A stretch of 64,000 nucleotides of DNA from Calothrix brevissima NIES-22 (GTDB lineage Bacteria; Cyanobacteriota; Cyanobacteriia; Cyanobacteriales; Nostocaceae). Shown here piece after piece: positions 1 to 9,287 of this stretch (its first letter is position 1; every line of letters starts with the position of its first letter). Under the pieces are notes generated by a model. It was not told the origin of the DNA, did no database searches, and saw only the letters and a list, made by a program, of their open reading frames with translations. Where the stretch lies: positions 62,001-126,000 of the forward strand of contig NZ_AP018208.1 in NCBI RefSeq assembly GCF_002367995.1. The letters are read 5' to 3'. Both the position numbers and the translations under genes were made by a program.

Positions 1-2280
1 GCGATTTGGATTATCTGCATCAGTTTCAGTTAAGCTCTCATTAACTGTACCATTGGCAGCAGAGATAGTAGGCAAGTCTGAGAAAGATGTATTAGATAAA
101 TGCCCAAGGTTAGCATTGAGAGTGTAAGTTCCTTGTTCACCATAGTTATAAGTAGTAACTCGTATTATATAGTTTATGCCAGACTCAGGAATAAAAGTTA
201 GTAGTGAGTGATAGTTATTATTTGCAAACGAATAATGACCATATTGGATGGTTTCTTGAGTATTTGCATTAACCAATTCTAGATGGATTTCAGAGTTGGC
301 AGAAGATAGGTTAAGCCTTACAGCTTGACCGATACTGTAATCGGTCAATCGGTAATCATCACTGTAAGTTCCCAAATCATTAGGGTTATCTGCATCAGTT
401 TCATTTAAGTTGTCATTAACTGTACCATTGGCAGCAGAGATTGTAGGTAAGTCGGCAAAAGAAGTAAAATATCCAGGGTTTGCATTGAGAGTGTAAGCTC
501 CTTGTTCACCATAGTAGTAACTAGTAACCCTTACTATGTAGTTAATACCAGACTTAGGAATGAAAGTTAGTAGTGAGCGATAGTTATTATCGCTACCATA
601 TTCGATGACGCTTTGAGTATCTGCGTTAACCAACTCTAGATAGATTCTAGAGTTAGGAGAAGATAGGTTAAGTCTTATAGGTTGACCGATACTGTAATCA
701 GTCAGTCGGTAATCATCGCTGTAATTTCCTAAATAATTGGGATTATCTGCATCAGTTTCACTTAAGTTGTCATTCACTGTACCATTGACAGCAGAGATAG
801 TAGGCAAGTCTGAAAAAGATGTATTAGAAAAATGTCCGGGATTTACATTAAGAGTATATGTTCCTTGTTGACCAGAAGCACGACTGGTAACTCGTACTAG
901 ATAGTTGATACTAGATTCAGGAACAAACGTTAGTAGTGAGTGATAATTATTATTTAGAAACGAATAACTACCAGATTGGATGACGCTTTGAGTATCTGTA
1001 TTAACCAACTCTAGATAGATACTAGAGTTAACAGAGGACAAGTTAAGTCTTACAGGTTGACCGACAGTTAAATCAGTTAGTTGGTAATCATCAATAAATG
1101 AAGTTTTCCAGTAAGTATAATTAATAAAATCGTCTTGATTTAGTTGTTCATTAACTTCATCACCAGATGCTCTTATTGTAGGTAATCCTGAAAAATTAAC
1201 AGCTTTGAGAGTATAAGTTTCTACAGGATAAACAGAGTTGCTGTTAACTCGTACTATATAATTAACACCAGACTCAGGAGTGAAAGTTAGCAGTGAGTAA
1301 TAGTTATTATTTAGAAACGAATAAGTACCAGATTTGATGACACTTTGAGTATCTGCATTAACCAACTCTAAATAAATGCTAGAGTTGGCAGAGGATAAAT
1401 TAAGTCTTACAGATTGACCGACAGTAAAATCGGTCAATTTATAATCATCACTGTAGGTTCCTAATTGATTAGGGTTATCTGCATCAGTTTCACTTAAGCT
1501 ATCATTAACCGTAGCGTTGGCAGCAGAGATTGTAGGCAAATCTGAAAAAGAAGTAAAATGCCCAAGATTTGCATTTAGAGTGTAGGTTCCTTCTTGACCA
1601 TAGCCATAACTAGTAACTCTTACTAGATAGTTAACGCCAGACTCAGGAATGAAAGTTAATAATGAGTGATAGCTATTATTTGAAGACACAAGAAAACCAG
1701 ATTTAACTACTTTCTGGGTATCTGCATTGACCAATTCTAGATGGATGTCAGATTTGGCAGAAGCAGAAGATAGGTTAAGCCTTACAGGTTGACCGACAGT
1801 GTAATCGGTCAGTCGGTAATCATCACTATAACTTCCTAATCGATTTGGATTATCTGCATCAGTTTCACTTAAGCTGTCATTAACTGTGCCGCTGTCCGCA
1901 GATATAGTAGGCAAATCTGAAAAAGAAGTAAAATATCCAGGCTTTGCCTCAAGAGTGTAAGTTCCTTGTTCGTAATAGTAGTAACTGGTAACCCTTACTA
2001 TATAATCGATACCAGACTCAGGCACAAAAGTTAGTTGTGAACCACGAGAACTACTATAGGAAGAAATGTTGCTAATTTTTTGCAGTGTGTCTGCATTAAT
2101 CAATTCTAGAACAGTGTTAAAGTTGGAAGAGGTTAAGTTTAGCTTGATGGGTTGACCAACAGTGAAATTTGTCAGTTGATAATCATCTTTGTAACTTCCC
2201 GGACGAATTGAGTTATATGCATCACCTGGGCTTAAAGAACCAGTAACTGAACTGCTAGCAGCAGAGATTGTAGGTAATGC
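1..2280 (-). repeat. Coding tandem repeats of about 365 bp (PPC domains)
   Basis: Near-identical blocks recur at about 330, 690, 1060, 1420, 1790 and 2155, each carrying a TTGACCGA stretch followed by GGTAATCATC. The spacing of about 365 bp equals one 121-122-residue domain. Similarity between neighbours at the DNA level points to recent tandem duplication inside the peptidase gene. The array continues past the left edge. Confidence 0.8.
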
Positions 2281-3210
2281 AAGAGTATTTAGCTGTGCTG
2301 TTTCTTGATAGGATTCTTTTTCCTGAGTAAAGTTTAAATCTTCCTGCAAAGGCAAGAATCGGGTTCCTATTGGCAATGTGGCACTCATTATCTGGTTAGA
2401 ATCTATATGCTGCAGACCAAGTACATGCCCTATCTCGTGAGTAACTACCGTCAGTAGGTCTACATATCCAAAACCTGCATCCTTTTCAGTAGCCTGTAAC
2501 TGACCTGAAGAAATAATATTGCTAAACTCACTATCATCAGCAGGAGAAGAATCAATAAACCAGCCCCTCCCCGCAGCATCAGTGTCAATTGTAATGACCT
2601 GACCCAATGTGGAACCGAGCGCATAACCGGGTAAATTTGCAATTACAAGTTGTACGTTCTTCAGAAGGTCAAGGTTTATTTCAGTTAGACCCAAGGCGAT
2701 CCAACTTGCGATCGCTTCTGTACGGAAAACTTCTAAAATGGTATCTGTTAATTGATTATTAGGAGTCTGGTCATTAATTTGACGAGGCGCACTCATGGTG
2801 CTGATATCAAAATCAGCAAATGGCTGAGTTTTATTCCCTTCTATATCACTAGCAGATAAGGGAATAAATGGCAGGCTTGAGGTGACTTCATTCTTACTCA
2901 AAGAGCCTACTAACGGCTCATTCTCTGAACTTCCTGTAAGGGGATCAAAGTTAGTTGTGGAAGTGCCAATTAGGTTTGGTTCTTTTGACAACAGACTTTG
3001 AACTACAGTGTCTGGTTGCTCTCCAAAAGAAGTTAAAGATTTATAAGTATCAATTAAGAGGTCTATGCTGGGATATCCAACTGGTGCAGTGGTTGAATTT
3101 ATGGGATAAATTCCTTTTTCTTGACCTAAGTTCAACGGGTCCACAATCATGGGCGTTGTGAATCCATCATTCAATGACAAGGAGTTAGGAATTGGGAAAA
3201 TCTCATTCAT
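1..3210 (-). CDS. Metzincin-type zinc metalloprotease with tandem PPC-like repeats (3' end outside window)
   Basis: The frame is open for 1,070 codons from the ATG at 3210 to the left edge, so the C-terminus is missing. Near residues 258-268 it reads HEIGHVLGLQH, the HExxHxxGxxH zinc site of metzincins, followed by a Met-turn (IMSATLP), so it is probably a secreted or surface peptidase. From about residue 310 there are six repeats of roughly 120 residues, each with a DDYxLT strand, a GQPxxLNL strand and a Y-(I/L)-V-R-V strand, separated by DADNP linkers. They resemble bacterial pre-peptidase C-terminal (PPC) domains. No clear Sec signal peptide is visible. An AGAGG stretch lies upstream of the chosen start. 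Substrate is unknown. Confidence 0.85.
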   Translation of the reverse strand, partial: MNEIFPIPNSLSLNDGFTTPMIVDPLNLGQEKGIYPINSTTAPVGYPSIDLLIDTYKSLTSFGEQPDTVVQSLLSKEPNLIGTSTTNFDPLTGSSENEPLVGSLSKNEVTSSLPFIPLSASDIEGNKTQPFADFDISTMSAPRQINDQTPNNQLTDTILEVFRTEAIASWIALGLTEINLDLLKNVQLVIANLPGYALGSTLGQVITIDTDAAGRGWFIDSSPADDSEFSNIISSGQLQATEKDAGFGYVDLLTVVTHEIGHVLGLQHIDSNQIMSATLPIGTRFLPLQEDLNFTQEKESYQETAQLNTLALPTISAASSSVTGSLSPGDAYNSIRPGSYKDDYQLTNFTVGQPIKLNLTSSNFNTVLELINADTLQKISNISSYSSSRGSQLTFVPESGIDYIVRVTSYYYYEQGTYTLEAKPGYFTSFSDLPTISADSGTVNDSLSETDADNPNRLGSYSDDYRLTDYTVGQPVRLNLSSASAKSDIHLELVNADTQKVVKSGFLVSSNNSYHSLLTFIPESGVNYLVRVTSYGYGQEGTYTLNANLGHFTSFSDLPTISAANATVNDSLSETDADNPNQLGTYSDDYKLTDFTVGQSVRLNLSSANSSIYLELVNADTQSVIKSGTYSFLNNNYYSLLTFTPESGVNYIVRVNSNSVYPVETYTLKAVNFSGLPTIRASGDEVNEQLNQDDFINYTYWKTSFIDDYQLTDLTVGQPVRLNLSSVNSSIYLELVNTDTQSVIQSGSYSFLNNNYHSLLTFVPESSINYLVRVTSRASGQQGTYTLNVNPGHFSNTSFSDLPTISAVNGTVNDNLSETDADNPNYLGNYSDDYRLTDYSIGQPIRLNLSSPNSRIYLELVNADTQSVIEYGSDNNYRSLLTFIPKSGINYIVRVTSYYYGEQGAYTLNANPGYFTSFADLPTISAANGTVNDNLNETDADNPNDLGTYSDDYRLTDYSIGQAVRLNLSSANSEIHLELVNANTQETIQYGHYSFANNNYHSLLTFIPESGINYIIRVTTYNYGEQGTYTLNANLGHLSNTSFSDLPTISAANGTVNESLTETDADNPNR

Positions 3211-3347
3211 TTCCACTTTAAAACCTCTGAGAAAAATAGGAAAATTATAAATAATATAGGTATTGATGCAAAAATGTGATTTTAGCTTGATAAATCTTGA
3301 ATACACCGAATATAAAGGCGGCAAATTGCTTCTTTTTATTCTGCATG

Positions 3348-3448
3348 AAAAAAACTCGCTAGCCTTTAATTACTAAAAATTGCCCAGATATTGTCAAGGA
3401 AGTTGTCCCAGTTTAGAAGGCACAGACAACAAGGCTGGCGAGTTTTTT
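3348..3448 (-). terminator. Inverted repeat with a long loop, likely terminator of the gene at 3582-4328
   Basis: The arm at 3348-3366 (ending ACTCGCTAGCCTT) pairs with 3431-3448 (AAGGCTGGCGAGTTTTTT) with one mismatch, leaving a loop of about 65 nt. On the minus strand the second arm ends in a run of T, as in an intrinsic terminator. It lies downstream of the minus-strand gene at 3582-4328 and upstream of the peptidase start. The unusually long loop also allows a small structured RNA. Confidence 0.5.
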
Positions 3449-3581
3449 ATGTCTATGTACTTAAAGTACTCTGTCTGCTAAAATCCCAAAATATACTTCT
3501 AATTTTTAACTTCAGTTGATATCATTCAAAAGATTAGCTATTAGCCAACAGCTAATAGCTAATTCAGTTAATCAAGCATAT

Positions 3582-4328
3582 TTAGGCAGTAGCACTCATG
3601 GCAAATAAATCTGTTTCAGCTGCGTCTTTATGAACTATCTGGGTGCTAGAAGCGGTGTTAGCGAGAAACTTGTGATTAATTATGTCAGAGTAAGTTGACA
3701 AATCTTGAAGCCAATTGTCAATGGCTTGATGTAGAGTAGTGAGTTTTTCAGCTGTTTCACCAGTTAATTCATAGCTAAAACTACCAGAAAACATCACAAT
3801 CGGAGTGCTTGTTTCGTCCTCTTGCCGTAATGCTGCTTCAGTGATATTTAGGTACAAGGGAGCACGTTTAAATTTGTAAACTAAGTTGAGTGAAGCTCGC
3901 ATTGCTGCTTCGGAGTCTGACTGCCAAGCTCCTGGTGAAAGTAGCGTTTCTGACAAATACTGCCAAGCTGCATCTCCCCCACCAGCAAAGGGAACATATC
4001 CTCTGGGATTGATACCTACAGCTTCAAATTCCATATGAGGTAAGGCTTGCACGTATTTGCGAGCAATTTCTGGAATTTGCAGCGACGAGATTTGATTGTC
4101 AGCAATCGATTCCATAAACATGATTCGGTTAGGTTCGGCAATAATGCTAATACCATTACTGAAATCCAACCGAGCAAAAGAAGAAGTAGAAATTGGCGCT
4201 CGTGCTAAGTTCCATTCTTTGGGGACGATACCGCTGTATTTGAGAAATTCTGGGTTCAAAATGGAGGGGGAATGGTTTTTGGCAGCGATAATAATTATGA
4301 AATCTTGAATGATTAATTCTTTCGGCAT
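3582..4328 (-). CDS. Conserved cyanobacterial hypothetical protein
   Basis: This is a 248-residue protein starting MPKELIIQDF. The open frame extends upstream to 4538, but that part is low in protein-like character; the ATG at 4328 is preceded by AGAGAAAC and is preferred. There is no signal peptide or membrane segment. It contains several hydrophobic strands and a central GGGDAAWQYL stretch, with the last 30 residues rich in Ser/Thr/Ala. I recognise no domain; it looks like a soluble cytoplasmic protein. It is transcribed alone, with an inverted repeat downstream that may end its transcript. Confidence 0.6.
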   Translation of the reverse strand: MPKELIIQDFIIIIAAKNHSPSILNPEFLKYSGIVPKEWNLARAPISTSSFARLDFSNGISIIAEPNRIMFMESIADNQISSLQIPEIARKYVQALPHMEFEAVGINPRGYVPFAGGGDAAWQYLSETLLSPGAWQSDSEAAMRASLNLVYKFKRAPLYLNITEAALRQEDETSTPIVMFSGSFSYELTGETAEKLTTLHQAIDNWLQDLSTYSDIINHKFLANTASSTQIVHKDAAETDLFAMSATA

Positions 4329-5120
4329 GATGTTTCTCTGAATAACGAATTTAGACGTAATTTTTTCGGCAGTCTTTGTTTGAAAGCACAGAAATATATA
4401 CCGGATAATTTTGAGACTATATCCGGTTTTTGAGTTGACAAATGCTTCAGACTTGCAATCCTGAGAGCCAATAGTTCCAGTAGTACCGCCTATGTGTAGA
4501 AGCAGACTACATTCTTTTGTAATCTTCTTTATTGACAAAAAACCTGAGTAATTCCGCTTAATTCTTCTGTCTAAAGCAATTTACCGAAAAAGCGCAGTTT
4601 TTTGGCGGATTTTTCAACGCTACGCTGATGCTCTCCCACCTCAGGAAAAACAAGTCCGTAATTTCTCGGTGTAGAACAAACAGGACGCGCAGCGTGAGGT
4701 ATAAAGCTTCCATCTGCTTAGTTCCACGTTTTTCAACGTGGGTTAAGAGTCCTTTTTGCTTCTATGCCAACAATCTAGTTTTCTAAGTATTATTACTGTT
4801 ATAGTTATCAAAGTATATTGATACACTTTAGATGCGGAAGTTTGATTTACAGCATCTTCCTGTAAATGAACACATTTTTAGATCTCACGCAAAGGCGCAA
4901 TCGCGCTTCGCGATCCCGCTTTCTTAGGCGCAAAGGTACAAAGAAATACAGATATCAGCTTGTGGTCTAAATACATGAAAACTGCTGTAACTGAGATAAT
5001 TAGTATTTATTCACCAGAAAAATTTACCTAGAAATTAATTGTCAATCTCTACGTAAGTAAATCTACATAAATTTTTTCAATAATTTAAAAATAAAAATTT
5101 GATTTTAGAGTAAATACTTG
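4329..5120. other. Intergenic region with small palindromes, no gene seen
   Basis: No convincing reading frame was found. It contains a hairpin CCACGTT/AACGTGG at 4724-4741, and around 4885-4935 a GGCGCAA/GCGCAAAG repeat interrupted by the palindrome ATCGCG-CTT-CGCGAT. This kind of dispersed repeat is common in Nostocales genomes. AT-rich sequence before 5121 may hold the promoter of the glycosyltransferase gene, but no clear -35/-10 pair stands out. Confidence 0.5.
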
Positions 5121-5879
5121 ATGAAAAAATCAATTTCTCTGATTATGACGGTTTACAATCGGGAACGCTATCTTGGTTTTGCAATTCAAAGTGTTTTGAG
5201 CCAGACTTACCGCGACTTTGAACTATTAATCTGGGACGATGGTTCCACTGACCGTTCTGTTGAAATCGCTCGTCATGAAGCTCAATTTGACCAAAGAGTG
5301 CGTCTAATAACGGCACCACACCAAGGGCAAACGCGTTCTCTGAAAGCTGCAATCCAACAGACTACTAGTTCCTATATTGGATGGGTAGATAGCGATGACT
5401 TATTGGCACCAACTGCTTTGAAGGAAACAGTTGCTGTACTAGATGCACGCAAAGAAGTTGGATTGGTTTACACAGACTACCAAGTTATTGATCAAAACAA
5501 CTTGCTCATGGGATATGGGCAACGCTGCCGCATACCCTATTCTAAAGAGCGATTGTTGGTTGATTTCATGATTTTCCACTTTCGATTGTTCCGTCGGGAT
5601 GTTTACGACCAAGTAGGTGGTATCAATGAGGAATTTGAACTTGCTCAAGACTATGACTTATGCCTACGAATTTCCGAGGTTACAGAGATAGAACATCTGG
5701 CAAAACCCCTATATTATTATCGCCATCACTTAGAGAGTGTGTCTCATCAAAAGCGAATCGAGCAAATTTTGACAGCGCGGGATGCAATTAACCTTGCCCT
5801 ACAGCGTCGCGGACTTGAGAAGCATTATGAATTGGATTTGCAAATAGTGGGACGGTACCATTTGCGGAAAAAGAGTTAA
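5121..5879 (+). CDS. Family 2 (GT-A) glycosyltransferase
   Basis: The protein has 252 residues from the ATG at 5121; an in-frame TTG lies just before it. It opens with SLIMTVYNRERYL and WDDGSTDRS, the nucleotide-sugar-binding start of GT2 enzymes. The DxD-type metal site is in GWVDSDDLLAP (about residues 92-101), and ELAQDYDLCLRI resembles the acceptor/catalytic ED-like region. Length is that of a single catalytic domain without membrane anchor, so it is probably a cytoplasmic enzyme adding a sugar to a polysaccharide or lipid acceptor. It stands alone, so the product cannot be inferred from neighbours. Confidence 0.88.
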   Translation: MKKSISLIMTVYNRERYLGFAIQSVLSQTYRDFELLIWDDGSTDRSVEIARHEAQFDQRVRLITAPHQGQTRSLKAAIQQTTSSYIGWVDSDDLLAPTALKETVAVLDARKEVGLVYTDYQVIDQNNLLMGYGQRCRIPYSKERLLVDFMIFHFRLFRRDVYDQVGGINEEFELAQDYDLCLRISEVTEIEHLAKPLYYYRHHLESVSHQKRIEQILTARDAINLALQRRGLEKHYELDLQIVGRYHLRKKS

Positions 5880-5939
5880 CTCATACAAAGTTACAAAGTG
5901 GCCCGGGTATTAGCGTTTGCCAAAGAAAAAGAAGACACC

Positions 5940-6596
5940 TCAAACTGAGCGCTCCTCATCAGAAGACTGTTCACTAAGGGTATTGGCTGCTTCTTGTAGC
6001 AATTCCACAGTCGTTGCCAGGAGCGTTCGTACACGAGTTAACTGATTTCGGCGCTCAATCCCCAGTCTTGCTTCAGTGTTGCGCGGATCGTCATCATGGC
6101 TTAAATGAACAACTCTCACTTTTTGCTGTTTTTCAGATGGTTCAAATATCGGCTCAGTAGCCGTGAGTTTGTTGTATCCGTAAACTCCACTTGGGCGCTT
6201 CACATTATAATGATGTACTTCACAGCCACCAGGAGCAATGTAGCATCCTTCTAAATTATTTAAATTTTGATACAATTGTTCAACAGCTGCGGCGATCGCT
6301 GACATTTGTGCAGCAACACCCAGCGATTCAGCACTTTGAGGACAACCTCTCGACATCAGCATCATCACAGCCGCTTCGCGGCGCGTGGTTCTAAAGGTTT
6401 CCTCTCTGCGTTCCCACTCCTGTTGCCGTTGGCAAGACGCAATCTCCCGCACGCGAATTAGTTCGATTTCCTCATCTGGAGTCAACTTAATAGCTGCTCC
6501 ACAAGTTGTATAATTGAAACATTCTCCAGGGTCGATACCTGGTTGCAACATCATTGAGGCACAATCAAAGCCAAGTCCACATATCTTACGCGGCAT
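5940..6596 (-). CDS. Hypothetical protein with Cys-containing N-terminus
   Basis: The 218-residue protein begins MPRKICGLGFDC and has further cysteines in GECFNYTTCG, CQRQQEWERR, SRGCPQ and GCYIAPGGC, which could bind metal. The middle (about residues 50-75) is a charged probable helix, and the C-terminus ends in an acidic tail (SSDEERSV). I do not recognise the family. It is convergent with the glycosyltransferase gene, 60 bp away, and is followed by the divergent gene at 6777. Confidence 0.6.
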   Translation of the reverse strand: MPRKICGLGFDCASMMLQPGIDPGECFNYTTCGAAIKLTPDEEIELIRVREIASCQRQQEWERREETFRTTRREAAVMMLMSRGCPQSAESLGVAAQMSAIAAAVEQLYQNLNNLEGCYIAPGGCEVHHYNVKRPSGVYGYNKLTATEPIFEPSEKQQKVRVVHLSHDDDPRNTEARLGIERRNQLTRVRTLLATTVELLQEAANTLSEQSSDEERSV

Positions 6597-6776
6597 GATT
6601 TCACATTTGTTCTAGCTTAATACAGCTTATTCTAATAGCTAGAACAAAAGGCTGTGGGAGGGCAGGAGGTATTAATCGTATTTAATATCGTACAAAAGAT
6701 AATGATTACTTATTTTGTGTTGTAGTCTTGTGTTACAACGTAATCTAAACCATAATATGAGCAAACAGTTTAGTTA

Positions 6777-7163
6777 ATGGTTTCCAGCGTGGCAAAACTC
6801 ACAATTGAAATACCAGATGAACTAGTCGGGCGTTTAGAACCTTTGCAAAGTCGTTTACCTGAATTGCTTTGGCGATTGTTGGATAGCGATCCCAAACAAA
6901 CAACTGAGCAGTCAAAAGTTAATATAGGAACTGTAGAAATTGCCGAAGTTTATGTGGAAGTGCTGGATTTCTTAATTAAGCGTCCAACGCCAGAAGAAAT
7001 TGTTGAGTTTAAAGTTTCGCCCCATACACAAATGCGGCTGCAAGTATTATTAGAAAAGAACCGTTCTGGTTCACTCACTCCAATAGAAATAGCAGAATTA
7101 GATGTGTACGAGCAATTAGAACATATGATGATTTTACTCAAGGCGCGCGCTAGGGAAAAGTAA
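6777..7163 (+). CDS. Small conserved protein encoded just upstream of an HNH endonuclease
   Basis: This 128-residue soluble protein begins MVSSVAKLTIEIPDEL, an amphipathic strand-helix start similar to small DNA-binding antitoxin-like proteins. It ends in a Lys/Arg-rich helix (LLKARAREK). The HNH gene starts 9 bp after its stop, so the two are very likely co-transcribed. A role as partner or regulator of the nuclease is inference from the arrangement; no catalytic motif is visible. Confidence 0.65.
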   Translation: MVSSVAKLTIEIPDELVGRLEPLQSRLPELLWRLLDSDPKQTTEQSKVNIGTVEIAEVYVEVLDFLIKRPTPEEIVEFKVSPHTQMRLQVLLEKNRSGSLTPIEIAELDVYEQLEHMMILLKARAREK

Positions 7164-7172
7164 TCAAATAAG

Positions 7173-7586
7173 ATGACATCTAATTCAATTTCTACAGAAC
7201 TTAGGAAGCTGGTCATAAGTAGAGCTTCAGGACGCTGTGAATATTGTTTAATCCATCAGGATTATTCAATTTATACTCATGAAGTAGATCATATTATTGC
7301 TGTGAAACATGGAGGAGAAACTGCATCTGAAAATTTAGCGCTTTCATGCCTATCATGCAATCGTCATAAAGGTTCTGATTTCGCTACTATCGATGCAGCT
7401 ACAGGAGAAATTGTCCCATTATTTAACCCACGCCGTCAAATTTGGGATGAACATTTCTATTTTGATAAAGCGAGAATTGAGGGAAAAACTCAGATTGGAA
7501 AAGCTACTGCAAAATTACTTCAGTTCAATATTCCCAATCGTGTGCTGCAAAGGCAAGTATTAATGAGCCAACAACAATATCCGTAA
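7173..7586 (+). CDS. HNH endonuclease
   Basis: The 137-residue protein shows a compact HNH fold. A first CxxC (CEYC, about residues 23-26) is followed by HEVDHIIAVKHGG (the catalytic D-H), then NLALSCLSCNRHKG with the second CxxC and the N-H/K end of the motif. This is the McrA-like HNH family, which cuts DNA with one divalent metal; the four Cys bind structural zinc. It follows the small gene at 6777 by 9 bp. The pair could be a nuclease with its control protein. It could also be a free-standing homing-type nuclease. Confidence 0.88.
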   Translation: MTSNSISTELRKLVISRASGRCEYCLIHQDYSIYTHEVDHIIAVKHGGETASENLALSCLSCNRHKGSDFATIDAATGEIVPLFNPRRQIWDEHFYFDKARIEGKTQIGKATAKLLQFNIPNRVLQRQVLMSQQQYP

Positions 7587-7751
7587 GTATTGATTGCATA
7601 CCTGATTGAGTAGTAAAATTAGATTTAATTAATTGTTGTTACAGTAGAGCATTGAGTAAAGCTAATTTATCGGGAGCATTATTTTCAGTCAAGTTACAAC
7701 ATTATTCAAAGTTAAAAACTAACACTATTCTTTTAATTAATTGAATAAAAA

Positions 7752-8774
7752 ATGATAGAGAGCGCAGAATCTTTACCACCGATTAAATTAATTCCGATTG
7801 AAGATGCCACAGTTAATAGAGAGTCAGGAAGTAGTAAAAGGAATACTTTAAAAACTCCGCCAACTGATATTCGGTGGGTGAAAGTATTAGAATTCTTACG
7901 TAGCAACAATCTTGCATCCAACAGCCGCAAGCTTTATGAACGCGAACTCAAGCGATTTTTGGGATGGACGCAGTTGCACTATCATGAACTGCGATCGCGT
8001 CATATAGGTCTGTACAAAGAATACTTGATGGAACAAGTGTGTACAGACGCAGGTAAACCACTTTCCAAAAGCAGTATTAATGCTGGATTGGCAGCTATCA
8101 AGAGTTTCTTCAAATGGTTGAGTCTCACCTACCCGGAGATGATGACTACAAATCCCACACAGGGAGTCAAGCTAGAAAAAGTACCTCTGCCACCTGCTCA
8201 AAGTTTAACAGCAGAACAGATGGAATCAGTGTGGTCAGCTTTGGAATATTTAGGCGAAACAAAGGTTCGGGATACCGCACTGGTTCATATTCTCAGTCAT
8301 GGACTCCGCGCTGGGGAAGTAGTGAATTTAAATGTCGGGTCATTTGATGGTAAGTTGCTGTTCTTACCTGACACAAAGACCGCCCAACCTCGCTTGGTAC
8401 CTTTAAGAAAAGAAAGTAGAGAGGTGGTTGCAGAGTATTTGCAATGGCGAGAGGCACAGGGGGAAGTTTTAACTAGCCTCAGTCCACTGATGATTTCGCA
8501 TCATCCATCATATCTTGGAGAACGCCTTTCTTATCACGGTATTTACTTTGCTGTGGAGAAAATTGGGGAATTAGCAAGCATTGAAGACTTGCATCCTCAT
8601 CAATTTCGTCATACTTATGCTACTGATTTGTTGTTACTGGGTGTAGATCCGACTCATGCCCGAAAACTGACTGGACATACTAGCGAGAAGGCTTTTCGAC
8701 GGTATACACTTCGCAGTGAGCAAGAAGCGGCAATCTCTGCTTACTATCGTGCCATAGGTGAAGAGGAAGAATAA
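7752..8774 (+). CDS. Tyrosine recombinase / phage integrase family (XerC/D-like)
   Basis: The 340-residue protein has an N-terminal SAM-like core-binding domain (about residues 35-120, with EFLRSNNLASNSRKLYERE) and a C-terminal catalytic domain. Catalytic residues are visible: R in SHGLRAGEVV, the HxxR in HQFRHTYA, H in LTGHTSE and the nucleophile Y in FRRYTL. It performs site-specific strand exchange through a 3'-phosphotyrosine link. The protein is Xer-sized, consistent with multimer resolution or element integration on a plasmid. No att or dif site could be identified by eye nearby. Confidence 0.92.
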   Translation: MIESAESLPPIKLIPIEDATVNRESGSSKRNTLKTPPTDIRWVKVLEFLRSNNLASNSRKLYERELKRFLGWTQLHYHELRSRHIGLYKEYLMEQVCTDAGKPLSKSSINAGLAAIKSFFKWLSLTYPEMMTTNPTQGVKLEKVPLPPAQSLTAEQMESVWSALEYLGETKVRDTALVHILSHGLRAGEVVNLNVGSFDGKLLFLPDTKTAQPRLVPLRKESREVVAEYLQWREAQGEVLTSLSPLMISHHPSYLGERLSYHGIYFAVEKIGELASIEDLHPHQFRHTYATDLLLLGVDPTHARKLTGHTSEKAFRRYTLRSEQEAAISAYYRAIGEEEE

Positions 8775-8776
8775 AA

Positions 8777-8806
8777 GGGTATAGGGTGTAGGGTGTGGGG
8801 TGTAGT
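8777..8806 (+). repeat. Heptamer tandem repeat (GGGTGTA units), left arm
   Basis: Four degenerate 7-bp units (GGGTATA, GGGTGTA, GGGTGTG, GGGTGTA) lie immediately after the recombinase stop. The reverse complement of the same array lies at 9250-9281, so the gene between them sits inside an inverted repeat. It resembles the short tandemly repeated repetitive (STRR) sequences of heterocystous cyanobacteria. Confidence 0.75.
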
Positions 8807-8847
8807 AAAAATGCAAAATTTAATATAGCGTTTTGCTTAAATAAATA

Positions 8848-9225
8848 ATGAATGAGCAAACATCAATGCAGTCATATCAGGATTTAAAAGCTTGGCAAGA
8901 AGCTATGAATTTAGCAGAAGAATGTTATGAAGTTACAAAAGAATTTCCCAAAGAAGAAACCTATGGCATGATTTCACAAATACGGAGAGCTTCTGTTTCT
9001 GTCCCAGCTAATATTGCCGAGGGCTATGGTAGAAGAACAAGAGGTGAATATATTCAATTTCTCTACATAGCTCAAGGGTCACTTAAAGAACTTGAAACTC
9101 ATCTTTTATTGTCTATTCGTGTCAGATTAGCTATTGCTGAAGACATAAATCCAGTTCTTAATCAGTGTAAATTAGTTGGCAAAATTCTATTAGGTTTAAT
9201 TCGGTCTCTTGAAGGTAGAGGATAA
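8848..9225 (+). CDS. Four-helix bundle protein (S23/TIGR02436 family)
   Basis: The 125-residue protein carries the family signatures SYQDLKAWQEAMNLAEECY, ISQIRRASVSVPANIAEGYG and a GEYIQFLYIAQGSLKELETHL helix. Family members were first described inside 23S rRNA intervening sequences and are widespread orphan proteins of unknown biochemical role. All four helices are present, so the gene looks intact. It is bracketed by inverted heptamer repeats ending about 40 bp before its start and beginning about 25 bp after its stop, which suggests that the unit may have moved as a cassette. Confidence 0.9.
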   Translation: MNEQTSMQSYQDLKAWQEAMNLAEECYEVTKEFPKEETYGMISQIRRASVSVPANIAEGYGRRTRGEYIQFLYIAQGSLKELETHLLLSIRVRLAIAEDINPVLNQCKLVGKILLGLIRSLEGRG

Positions 9226-9249
9226 CAGAGTGTGGAGTATTTATGATTT

Positions 9250-9281
9250 TTCTACACCCTACACCCTACACCCCACACCCT
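9250..9281 (-). repeat. Heptamer tandem repeat (TACACCC units), right arm
   Basis: This is the inverted copy of the array at 8777-8806, reading CTACACCCTACACCC and CCCCACACCC. It lies only 6 bp upstream of the ATG at 9288, so it occupies the expected promoter/leader position of the next gene. Confidence 0.75.
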
Positions 9282-9287
9282 TACTCT

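Noticed and set aside
1-2280. CRISPR-like array because of regular repeats
   Set aside because: The spacing is about 365 bp and all in one reading frame; these are protein domains.
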